From positions 1,860,001 through 1,924,000 of the forward strand of contig NZ_JABUQZ010000001.1 of assembly GCF_013342145.1 (NCBI RefSeq): a stretch of DNA of 64,000 nucleotides, in the 5' to 3' direction. The notes under the pieces were generated by a model. That model was not told the origin of the DNA, ran no database searches, and saw nothing but the letters and a program-made list of their open reading frames with translations. Origin of the DNA: Haloterrigena gelatinilytica. Lineage in GTDB: Archaea; Halobacteriota; Halobacteria; Halobacteriales; Natrialbaceae. Each line of letters starts with the position of its first letter. The first letter of the stretch is position 1. The translations under genes were made by a program, and so were the position numbers. Of this stretch, positions 57,441 through 64,000 are shown piece after piece.

Positions 57441-58775
57441 ATGTCCATCGAGACCACCCAGACCCAGAGCGACAGCCCCAGCACCGAGACCGAGACCATC
57501 GACAACCCCGAGCGCGGCTGCGGTTATCTCAAGGAGGGTAAGGCGTACCTCCGGTCGGACGTAGGCCCCGGCGGCGAGCTTCCGGCGTTCGTCGAGTTCG
57601 CTGAGCCGATTCCCTTTAAGGAAGACCGGAAGCGGTCTTACACGTTCTTCCCCGGCCTCCAGTTCGAGTTGGCGGTGACTGGGCCGGGCGGCATGACCGA
57701 GACCGTCCCGGCTGGCGAGGCTTCCCGTCACATTGAGCGGCTTCAGAAGGACCGCCCGACCGGAACCCACGCTGGGGAGATGGTCGAGTTTGAGAGCCAC
57801 GACCTGCTCCTCTCGGTCGGGAAGTCCCATTACCCGACGGCACAGGAGTTCATTGACGAGGCTCGAATTAACGGGGTCTCGAAGGCGATCTCCGTTACCA
57901 GCGGGAACGCGCCGCCCCAAGTGAACCCCTGCCGAACCCGGCTGTTCCTGATCCACCCGAACGCCGTCAAGACGACGAAGGAGATCGAGACGACGGCGAG
58001 CGAGGTGGACCGTAGCCGGGACACCATTATCAAGGTGAAGGGCGAGCCGGTCGAGGACGACGCGCTGGCCTACGAGGCCTGTGAGGGCGACGTAGAGGTC
58101 ACCGTGGAGCGCCGGATGCAGACCCCCGGCGTGATCGGCTACACCTACCTCACTCGAGTCGTCTACACCGAGGACGAAGATGGTGAGGTGCCGAAGTACA
58201 TCCAAGACTACGAGGCGACCGGCGACCTCGATATCGTCAAGGCCGACAAGCCGACGCCGTACAGCGAGCAAGAGGCCTTCGATGAAGACGGCGAATTGCT
58301 CCCTGAGTACCGCGATCTCGATATCGACGCCGACGCCGTCGTAGAAGAGTTGGAATCGTCCAAGGAGGAGATCAAGGAGTTCGCCGAGACCTTTGAGCCG
58401 ACCGACGAGGAAGGGGAGTTCCGCGTTATGGAGGGCGATCTCCACGCTGAGAAGGACGAACAGAAATCCGCTCCGGTTCCCGACTTCGACGTGAATGAGA
58501 TGGAGCGAGCCGACTACGGCGACCTCGCTGGCCGGGGCTGGGTAGACGCCGAAAGCCCCCTTATGGCCCACGACGCCCTGAGCGGAGCCGACGAAGGGGC
58601 CTTGGCCGTCGTCCACGGCGAGAGCGGCCCGGAAGCGGTCTTCCCCAGCAACAACCTGAACGTCACGGAGGCAGCGGGGTTCACTAAAGGTGTCTCCGTG
58701 GTCGGCCCGTACCGCGTTGAGGCCCGACTCATGAACACCGGAGGATGCAAAGTGAAGGTCGAGAAGACACGATAA
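57441..58775 (+). CDS. Large early protein of unknown function
   Basis: 444 residues, the largest protein of the early region. After a Ser/Thr/Glu-rich start (TTQTQSDSPSTETETID) come ERGCGYLKEGKAYLRSDVGPGGELPAFVEFAEPIPF, VTGPGGMTETVPAGEASRHIERLQKDRPTGTHAG, then an acidic helical linker (EELESSKEEIKEFAETFEPTDEEGEFRVMEGDLHAEKDEQ) and a C-terminal beta domain. No polymerase, helicase or nuclease motif. It might be a replication or DNA-binding protein by size and position only. Confidence 0.65.
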   Translation: MSIETTQTQSDSPSTETETIDNPERGCGYLKEGKAYLRSDVGPGGELPAFVEFAEPIPFKEDRKRSYTFFPGLQFELAVTGPGGMTETVPAGEASRHIERLQKDRPTGTHAGEMVEFESHDLLLSVGKSHYPTAQEFIDEARINGVSKAISVTSGNAPPQVNPCRTRLFLIHPNAVKTTKEIETTASEVDRSRDTIIKVKGEPVEDDALAYEACEGDVEVTVERRMQTPGVIGYTYLTRVVYTEDEDGEVPKYIQDYEATGDLDIVKADKPTPYSEQEAFDEDGELLPEYRDLDIDADAVVEELESSKEEIKEFAETFEPTDEEGEFRVMEGDLHAEKDEQKSAPVPDFDVNEMERADYGDLAGRGWVDAESPLMAHDALSGADEGALAVVHGESGPEAVFPSNNLNVTEAAGFTKGVSVVGPYRVEARLMNTGGCKVKVEKTR

Positions 58776-58842
58776 GCCCGAATCTTTAAGCTTTCTCGAA
58801 GTCTGAAAGATAGATGAAAGTCCCGAGAGGGCAACCAGACCC

Positions 58843-59016
58843 ATGCAGAATTACCCTTGCCAACATACCGGGGGTGGCTATTACTCCGAAACAGAGACCC
58901 ACTACGGTTCCTACGAAGTGTGGATCTGCGAGGATTGCGGCCACGAAGTTCCCATTGATCTTAGAGCGCCCGAGCGATTAAAACGAGCGGATGAGAACGG
59001 CCTGCAAGCCCAGTAA
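58843..59016 (+). CDS. 57-residue zinc-binding protein
   Basis: YPCQHTGGGYYSETETHYGSYEVWICEDCGHEVPIDLR: CxH...CxxCGH, a short zinc ribbon. Leader AACCAGACCCATG. Confidence 0.65.
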   Translation: MQNYPCQHTGGGYYSETETHYGSYEVWICEDCGHEVPIDLRAPERLKRADENGLQAQ

Positions 59017-59128
59017 CGAGCAACCAACGTTCAGTACAGGTGGAGGCGTTACCGGAGCAACCATCCACTTATATAATAGTTGTTATATTTGGATATTCAC
59101 TGACTGTTGGTAGCTGCAACTGGTGTTC
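59017..59128. other. Short convergent gap
   Basis: Between the plus-strand zinc-ribbon gene and the minus-strand reductase-HTH gene. AT-rich TTATATAATAGTTGTTATATT patch only; no clear terminator hairpin. Confidence 0.35.
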
Positions 59129-59905
59129 TCAATCAAGATATTGACTAATGAGTTGCTCCGTCCCTTGCTGAAGATGTTCTGAAATCGATTCTTCATTCAT
59201 ATCCAGTTCATCGGCTAATTCTTGGATCGTGACTTCCCTCGAAGAGTCGTAATATCCAAGTTCATATGCAGCCACGGTCGTTTTGAGTGCTGCTAACCGT
59301 GTACGTGCCTCGCTCGCGGTCAATGAGGCGGTATAGATCGGTGACCCCGGTTGTATGTGACGACCTCCCTCAGTGAGTGGACCTGTATCCACAGGAGTGA
59401 ACCCAATATCTTCGATGAGACTCGAAACTACACTTTTCGCCTCATCATCATCCCCAGCGATAAATATCGCAAGACGATCATCCGGATCGGCCTCTAGCCG
59501 TTGACCATCTCGGAGGGTCTTCCAATATGTAGCATTGAATGCCTTGACGACTCTCGAATCTTCGAGATGATCTGCAATGAGGTCCGTATGTGTCTTCCCT
59601 ATGTCAATAAATCCATCACGCATTGGGTAGTAATTTGAGGCACTGATAACGATCTTATCACGGAGGGAGTCCGCAGGGAGAGATTCGTATGCATTGAACG
59701 GAATCGCCTCCATGACGACTTCGCCGAAATCGGCTGCCTCAGAGACGGTCCCCGCATGAGCGTTGCCTCCCAGATCGTCAACGAGGTCAGTGAGTGTTTC
59801 TGGTCCCCGAGAATTACTGATCATAACCTCATGGCCTGCTTCAGCAAAGTGTTGGGCAGCTGTACTTCCGACATCTCCTGCGCCAATGATTCCGATTTTC
59901 ATCAA
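59129..59905 (-). CDS. F420-dependent NADP reductase-like protein fused to a Bat-type HTH
   Basis: 258 residues. Residues 1-200 form a Rossmann domain of the NADPH:F420 oxidoreductase family (KIGIIGAGDVGSTAAQHFAEAGHEVMISNSRGPETL; VVMEAIPFNAYESLP; VVKAFNATYWKTL; LAIFIAGDDDEAK). Residues 205-258 read ARTRLAALKTTVAAYELGYYDSSREVTIQELADELDMNEESISEHLQQGTEQLI, the HTH_10 Bat signature. A reductase joined to a DNA-binding domain could be a redox-sensing repressor. Composition is AT-richer than nearby viral genes, so it is probably cargo. Confidence 0.82.
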   Translation of the reverse strand: MMKIGIIGAGDVGSTAAQHFAEAGHEVMISNSRGPETLTDLVDDLGGNAHAGTVSEAADFGEVVMEAIPFNAYESLPADSLRDKIVISASNYYPMRDGFIDIGKTHTDLIADHLEDSRVVKAFNATYWKTLRDGQRLEADPDDRLAIFIAGDDDEAKSVVSSLIEDIGFTPVDTGPLTEGGRHIQPGSPIYTASLTASEARTRLAALKTTVAAYELGYYDSSREVTIQELADELDMNEESISEHLQQGTEQLISQYLD

Positions 59906-60005
59906 TGGTCTCCCGTTCCAGCCTATGAGTGGGAACGTGAAAAGCTACCAAGTTAGGAGTCTGGTTGCTACTACCGAGAGTGGAAGTGAGCCGGACGATC
60001 CACTA

Positions 60006-60479
60006 TTAGAAGAGGTCAGTTGCAGAGTGGATGTACCACCTGTCGAGTAATCGTAGCGTTTCCTGTTTTCCGCCCTCGCGGTCTTCGGCCCACTCGAAGT
60101 CGAGTGTCCCATACTTGAAAGGCCACTTCTTCACAGTACCGACGACGGCGTTCGGGTGAATCTTCGAGTAGTAACGCCCCTTGTAGGCATCAGTCATCGT
60201 CGCTTCGATCACGACGGCGAAGTTGTCTGCCTGCTGGGCGCGGTCGATCTCTCGCTCAAATCGGTCGCGGTCGGTCCCGACCGACCGGGCGAGATCGTCA
60301 AGCGACTTCCGCTCGACGGCGAACTCCGGGTAGAACTCTTCTTTCCCGGTATTCGGATTCACGTCATAGTACCCCATCCCCTTCACGGCGTAGTCGCCGT
60401 AATTGAGAAGGGCCGTCTCGGTCTCCATACCGGGGAACGAGTACGGCTTCTTCTCTCGCTCATCAATAAGAATAATCAT
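60006..60479 (-). CDS. ERCC4-type nuclease
   Basis: 157 residues. IILIDEREKKPYSFPG, then FAVERKSLDDLARSVGTDRDRFEREIDRA and NFAVVIEATMTD, shows the D...ERKxxxD active site of XPF/ERCC4 nucleases, without helicase or HhH domains. Such small forms in viruses probably process branched replication intermediates. Co-oriented with, and one base from, the 61002 gene. Confidence 0.85.
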   Translation of the reverse strand: MIILIDEREKKPYSFPGMETETALLNYGDYAVKGMGYYDVNPNTGKEEFYPEFAVERKSLDDLARSVGTDRDRFEREIDRAQQADNFAVVIEATMTDAYKGRYYSKIHPNAVVGTVKKWPFKYGTLDFEWAEDREGGKQETLRLLDRWYIHSATDLF

Positions 60480-60480
60480 G

Positions 60481-61002
60481 TCAGAGCCTCACTCGGTTCA
60501 GAATTTTCCCGTAGCACTTGTGGACGAGACGGTCGGAATAGTCGAGATCGCCGAGGAGGGCCGTAAACAGGCCGTCGTTGGCGTTTTCGGGGCGGGATGG
60601 GTGATAGATCCTCCCGTCCTCCCGAGCCACCACAGCGGCCACCATGACCGCACAGAGAGTCGCGTCGATACCCCTCGGCGACGAGAGTTGAGAGAGGTCC
60701 AATTCGGAGAAGGCTTGGCGGCCTCGAGTGTGCTGGTAGCGAGTCAGTTCGAGTTGCGATGCGATAGCGTCGAACAGGGCGAGGTTGTCCTGTTGTCGGA
60801 TCAGCTCTTGGTCGCCCCACTTCCCGTTGCGAACACCTGTGTTGTACGCAGCGAGCCGGGAGTAGAAGTCGGAGAGTCGTTCAGTGCCATCGAGTCGGTG
60901 CTTGGTGTCGTAGTTAGCAGAAGCGTCGAATCCGTAGAACTTGGTCGCGTTGAGAGTATCGGGTTCAGTGATCGGCTCCGCTTCTTCTTCATCGTATGCC
61001 AT
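60481..61002 (-). CDS. Helical protein, possibly cyclin-fold (TFB-like), unknown
   Basis: 173 residues. The part ALFDAIASQLELTRYQHTRGRQAFSELDLSQLSSPRGIDATLCAVMVAAVVAREDGRIYHPS has the spacing of a TFB cyclin-fold repeat, but the zinc ribbon and second repeat are absent, so the match is weak. The minus-strand leader ACCAGACCCAGATG lies 10 nt before its start, showing that the leader family is not limited to plus-strand genes. Confidence 0.5.
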   Translation of the reverse strand: MAYDEEEAEPITEPDTLNATKFYGFDASANYDTKHRLDGTERLSDFYSRLAAYNTGVRNGKWGDQELIRQQDNLALFDAIASQLELTRYQHTRGRQAFSELDLSQLSSPRGIDATLCAVMVAAVVAREDGRIYHPSRPENANDGLFTALLGDLDYSDRLVHKCYGKILNRVRL

Positions 61003-61303
61003 ATGGTCTCACATCTGGGTCTGGTGAGGAGCAGGAGGAGCCGGAGACGGTGTGCTAACTGCTTCACATACCGACGTGTAGCAGCTATACTCGGTATTCT
61101 CCTATTCGGGTTACCCCAATCCAGCAGGAATAGGACTCTCTGGATAGGGGTAGTCCAAATAGGAGAAGTCTAGTTAGGACTCCCGAATAGGACTCTCCCA
61201 AATAGGAGAATACCGAATAGGACTCTCCCCTCTATAGTCTCCCCTCTCTGGGCAGACCGGGAAGAGAACCGAAACCGGGTGACTCCACCCTGTTTCCCCC
61301 ATC
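61003..61303. promoter_or_regulatory. Divergent control region
   Basis: It contains the minus-strand leader (61012-61027), the 58-bp element shared with 12843 (61052-61108), a CCAATCCAGCAGGAA repeat (61115) and at least five CGAATAGGACTCTCC/AATAGGAGA-type units between 61105 and 61230. Confidence 0.5.
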
Positions 61304-61852
61304 ATGATGACACAGACAGTATTAAGCGTATCGGTGACCGAGAGTGGTGTAGAGATGCCCGAGAACGACTGGAGAGCGGTGTATGCGGCGGGTGCCCTCG
61401 ACTGGGGTGGCCACTTAAAGGCCTCCCTCCGCAAGAAGGGGTCTTCCAAGCATGGCTACGAGGTCTTGTTCGAGATCACGTTCAAGAAGTCAAGCATGGA
61501 GGCAGTCGGGCTGCTGGACGAGTTCTTCACCGACATGGGCCTGAATCCGAAAGCGTCGGTGGACGAGCGAGAGGGCGGCGACCAGTACGTCGTCCGGCTC
61601 ACTCGGCGGGATGAGGTACGGGAAGTTCTGGAAGTGGTCTTCCCGTTCTTGGCTGCCCGTCACGAGCAGGCCCAAATCCTGCTGGAAGACGTGTTCCCCG
61701 CGCTCGACGAGGGCCGCCACCGGGAGGCTGAGGGCATGGTCGAGGTCGCGTCGATGCTCGACCGAGTCCAAGAAGAGGGCTTCCAGCGGGGCGGCTCGCA
61801 CAAGAAGTACGATGCGGAGACTGTGGCCGGCGATCTCGGCGTGGACTTGTAA
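61304..61852 (+). CDS. LAGLIDADG-like protein (degenerate homing endonuclease)
   Basis: 182 residues. DWRAVYAAGALDWGGHLKASLRKK is a decayed LAGLIDADG helix (AAGALDWGG), followed by the usual strands GYEVLFEITFKKSSMEAVGLLDEFFTDMGLNPKAS and YVVRLTRRDEVREVLEVVFPFLAARHEQAQILL. One such motif implies a homodimer. The acidic Asp is kept but flanking glycines are altered, so cutting activity is uncertain. Stand-alone gene, not within an intron. Confidence 0.75.
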   Translation: MMTQTVLSVSVTESGVEMPENDWRAVYAAGALDWGGHLKASLRKKGSSKHGYEVLFEITFKKSSMEAVGLLDEFFTDMGLNPKASVDEREGGDQYVVRLTRRDEVREVLEVVFPFLAARHEQAQILLEDVFPALDEGRHREAEGMVEVASMLDRVQEEGFQRGGSHKKYDAETVAGDLGVDL

Positions 61853-62420
61853 CAGTAGAGAATATCACGGCTTCAGGGTCACCCGCGAAACACGCAGGTT
61901 AGACAGTTATCGTTCTGCCACTATCTATCGTCTCGATTCTGAATGAATCCATTGTTCACTAACCGTTTGGAGCGGTCGAATTCCAATAGCGGTATAAATA
62001 TGAGGTGTGCGCAACACTTCTTCACAACCGGCTCCAGCCCCTTCCATAGAGTGGCGGTCATCAACCGTTTCACTGTCCCAACCACGAGACGGTTCGATGA
62101 CCGCCGGTTCTTCATCACTAACAGTGCGTTCAGTACTGCCTCTGAATTGAGGTTTCTGGATAAAGGAACCGAATTACTGACTACTGGCAAGGCCCCTTCC
62201 CCGATTCCACCGATACGCTTAATACGAACCACCCGATCTGGAGGGAGGATAGCGGGGAGAGTGGTCCGTATAGGGGCGCTCGTCCGCTTAGAGTGCCTCA
62301 AACGATACAGTTATATTGACCCCTGAGAATAAGATGGGGGCTGAAGACGGCACTCGCCCCTTCTATCTGATGCGGTTTGCCGGAGCCACGCGCTTCGGAG
62401 TTTGCTACCTTAAGAGCGAC

Positions 62421-62466
62421 GACCACGGCTGGCGCTGAGACGGGGTTCGATTCCCCGACGTGGTCC
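62421..62466 (+). other. Mini tRNA-like element A (46 nt)
   Basis: Perfect 7-bp acceptor-like stem GACCACG/CGTGGTC, 13-nt linker GCTGGCGCTGAGA, then T-arm CGGGG-TTCGATT-CCCCG with canonical TTCGA loop. D-arm and anticodon arm are absent. Confidence 0.55.
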
Positions 62467-62529
62467 TCGGGGAAACGCCTCCCCCGACAGAACTCTCTAC
62501 TCTCTGTATTGGTCTCTATGAGCGGCCAA

Positions 62530-62589
62530 ACCGGAGTTCCCTGATTCGGCAGGGAGCGTTCCTGCTGGGTTCGACTCCCGGCTCCGGTA
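62530..62589 (+). other. Mini tRNA-like element B (60 nt)
   Basis: Perfect 7-bp acceptor-like stem ACCGGAG/CTCCGGT plus discriminator A, one hairpin TCCCTG-ATTCGG-CAGGGA, and T-arm CTGGG-TTCGACT-CCCGG. One arm is missing compared with a tRNA. Its reverse complement resembles the dispersed CCAATCCnGCrGGAA repeats. Confidence 0.6.
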
Positions 62590-62663
62590 TTTCGGGTAGC
62601 GCACAACCTATGCTACCTGTAGAGTGGGACAGCCCGGACGACCAACCACCAACCAGACCCAAA

Positions 62664-63662
62664 ATGTACGACTACAACTCCTACGAGCAGGACAGCGGCA
62701 ACAACAACAGCGGCTCCGACTCCGACAGCTCCGGTGGCTCGAACGAGCCGGACAAGAACCTGACCATCACGCCCTACGCCCCTGTCGAGGGCGAAATCAC
62801 CCGCGTCTTCGGTAACTCGAACAACTGGGGACAGAGCCTCGGCGTGGCGATGGAGAACGTCGAACTCGTGGACGGCTGCCTGTACCACGACCCCGAGAAG
62901 GGCAAGTTCAAGGTCTTCTCGTGGCGCGAGGTAGTCGGGATCGACCCGGCGACCCCCGACGCCCCCGAAGTCTCGGCGGACGACGCCAACCAGTTCCTCG
63001 TGAAGAACTACGGCGGCACCGAGAAGCGGTACGAACTCGTTGAGGCCGTCGTCATGGCGAACGACGACGACCCGGTCTCCATCGGCAACACGATCATGTG
63101 GTACGGCGGCTCCGACCGCTTCGGCCCCAAGTCGGCGTCCAAGACGCTGGCGAAGATCCTGACGACCTACGGGCGTGAGATGGTCGTGGACGACAGCGAT
63201 ATCCACAACTGGCTGGCCGACACCAGCGGCGAGAACGTCCTCCGGCCTGACCTTCAGGGACGGCGCTTCGGCTTCTTCGAGGTGAAGAAGCAGTCGAACC
63301 AGTCCGACCGCAAGTACCACCACCCCATCGTCAAGGACGCCGAGACCGGCGTTGACGTGACGGTGCAGAACGCGAACGACGGCCAGCAGGGCACCCTCGG
63401 CGGCGGGAACGCGCCCGCCGAAGAGGAAGAGACCGAGGCGGAGCCGGAGGCCGTGGCCGACGGCGGCCCCGCGATGGCCTCTGAAGTCCCGCCCGCCATC
63501 GAGGACTTCATCTCCACCTGTCAGACCCTCGGGTACGACGACGAGGAGAAGGCCGAGACCCTGCTCGCCGACCTCGTTGAAGACGCCGGGAACGACCTGA
63601 CGGAGAACATGGTCGAAGAGTTCGGCGGCGAGGACGCCGTCGTGGCCCGCGTCTTCCAGTAG
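62664..63662 (+). CDS. Early protein with disordered N-terminus, unknown
   Basis: 332 residues from ATG 62664, set by leader CCAACCAGACCCAAAATG; the open frame upstream covers the tRNA-like elements. Residues 1-32 are Ser/Asn/Gly/Asp-rich. The core KNLTITPYAPVEGEITRVFGNSNNWGQSLGVAMENVELVDGCLYHDP and DDPVSIGNTIMWYGGSDRFGPKSASKTLAKILTTYG looks like an OB- or beta-barrel domain, followed by an acidic linker and a C-terminal helical domain (AIEDFISTCQTLGYDDEEKAETLLADLVEDAG). A DNA-binding role would fit, but is unproven. Confidence 0.68.
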   Translation: MYDYNSYEQDSGNNNSGSDSDSSGGSNEPDKNLTITPYAPVEGEITRVFGNSNNWGQSLGVAMENVELVDGCLYHDPEKGKFKVFSWREVVGIDPATPDAPEVSADDANQFLVKNYGGTEKRYELVEAVVMANDDDPVSIGNTIMWYGGSDRFGPKSASKTLAKILTTYGREMVVDDSDIHNWLADTSGENVLRPDLQGRRFGFFEVKKQSNQSDRKYHHPIVKDAETGVDVTVQNANDGQQGTLGGGNAPAEEEETEAEPEAVADGGPAMASEVPPAIEDFISTCQTLGYDDEEKAETLLADLVEDAGNDLTENMVEEFGGEDAVVARVFQ

Positions 63663-63719
63663 GCGCGTAACTCTCGCTGACGCGGCCCTCCTTCACTTAG
63701 AACAACCAACCAGACCCTA

Positions 63720-63932
63720 ATGAACATCGATACCATCGAAGTTTACTACGACCGCAAAGTGCAACTTGATCAATTCGAGCCGATCACGTTCGGCGCGACC
63801 GCTACCGTGAGCCTTGAAGACGGAGACGACCCCGACGAGGTGTACGCCGAGGTGGCAGGCGATCTGCAAGACAGCGTCGAGCGCGAACTCGCCCGGCGCG
63901 TCGCCACTAAGAAGCGCGAAGAGCGCGAGTAG
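63720..63932 (+). CDS. 70-residue early protein
   Basis: IEVYYDRKVQLDQFEPITFGATATVSLEDGDDPDEVYAEVAGDLQDSVERELARRVATKKREERE: two strands then a charged helix, the layout of many small viral proteins encoded near single-strand binding or recombination genes. Leader CCAACCAGACCCTAATG. Confidence 0.65.
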   Translation: MNIDTIEVYYDRKVQLDQFEPITFGATATVSLEDGDDPDEVYAEVAGDLQDSVERELARRVATKKREERE

Positions 63933-64000
63933 AATAACCCTCTTTTCCGCCGCATTAGCTCATGAAATAGGTGTATGAAATAGCGGCGGCTCTGTGAGGC
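63933..64000. other. Start of the next gap at the window edge
   Basis: CCGCC-GC and GCGGCGG ends bracket AGCTCATGAAATAGGTGTATGAAATAG, forming CCGCCGC/GCGGCGG foldback. Nothing further can be said because the window ends. Confidence 0.35.

Larger units (their letters stand above)
61993..62640 (+). ncRNA. Structured noncoding segment with TATA box, long hairpin and two tRNA-like elements
   Basis: TATAAATA at 61993-62000 precedes about 0.6 kb without credible ORF. Hairpins: a 19-bp foldback with one wobble and one bulged C (62053-62071 with 62086-62105), CCGGAGC-CACGC-GCTTCGG (62381), TCGGGG-N8-CCCCGA (62467), an AAGGCCCCTTCC element (62189), and the two tRNA-like elements below. It ends with the leader of the 62664 gene, the same layout as 46510-47505. 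Confidence 0.5.

Noticed and set aside
61921-62326. Overlapping ORFs on both strands (126 and 127 codons)
   Set aside because: Neither has coding character and both span a 19-bp hairpin; treated as noncoding.
18464-63932. Diversity-generating retroelement linked to the tail fibre
   Set aside because: No reverse transcriptase gene or template repeat was seen in the window.

Overview
The window is haloarchaeal DNA. The proteins are strongly acidic, the coding sequence is GC-rich, secretion uses twin-arginine signals, promoters carry TATA boxes, and there are halobacterial regulator families (Bat-type HTH, DUF7344-like winged helix, HalOD1-like domain, PhiH1-type repressor). Species cannot be named from the sequence.

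Region 1 (1-5.6 kb) is host chromosome: the 3' part of a histidine kinase, a Tat lipoprotein solute-binding protein, and three minus-strand exported proteins. One of these (4840-5520) is an almost pure array of curlin-type repeats. Region 2 (5.7-10.1 kb) is a decayed, AT-rich integrated island. It has a broken tyrosine recombinase at each end (5792-6327 and 9691-9947), four or five unrecognised genes and a PhiH1-type repressor.

Region 3 (10.15-17.08 kb) lies between two direct repeats that resemble the 3' end of a tRNA (10153 and 17076). Each repeat is followed at once by an intact tyrosine recombinase and then a nearly identical 50-residue ORF. I read it as a 6.9 kb element, possibly a satellite, integrated in tandem with the provirus to its right. 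It carries regulators, two membrane proteins and copies of the provirus's intergenic modules, but no virion genes.

Region 4 (17.08 kb to beyond the right edge) is a contractile-tailed (myovirus-like) provirus. Its minus-strand late operon, transcribed from about 44.1 kb down to 19.5 kb, runs in P2-like order: small terminase candidate, large terminase, portal, prohead protease, scaffold, decoration, major capsid, connectors, a gp10-like protein fused to a metalloprotease, sheath, tube, frameshifted tail chaperones, tape measure, hub, spike, gp25, J-like, I-like, lectin-domain fibre and polyglycine adhesin. From 44.9 kb the plus strand carries the early side: a HalOD1/DUF7344 regulator pair, about 30 very small genes (many of them zinc ribbons), SprT, a captured sensor kinase, an ERCC4 nuclease, a LAGLIDADG-like protein and a reductase-HTH fusion.

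The most unusual content is non-coding. (i) About 1 kb at 46.51-47.50 kb has a TATA box, no credible ORF and about 20 perfect GC-rich hairpins, several with UUCG or GNRA-type loops. This is a candidate giant structured viral RNA. (ii) About sixteen plus-strand translation units start with the same leader, CCAACCAGACCCAAATG, in place of a Shine-Dalgarno sequence. An exact 17-nt reverse complement lies in an intergenic RNA-like segment at 44778-44794, and partial complements lie at 11770 and 44065. (iii) Several sub-60-nt tRNA-like foldbacks (T-arm plus acceptor stem) sit between early genes. (iv) Dispersed promoter, palindrome and repeat modules are shared between the 6.9 kb element and the provirus. 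Together these suggest RNA-based control of early gene expression; that reading is inference.
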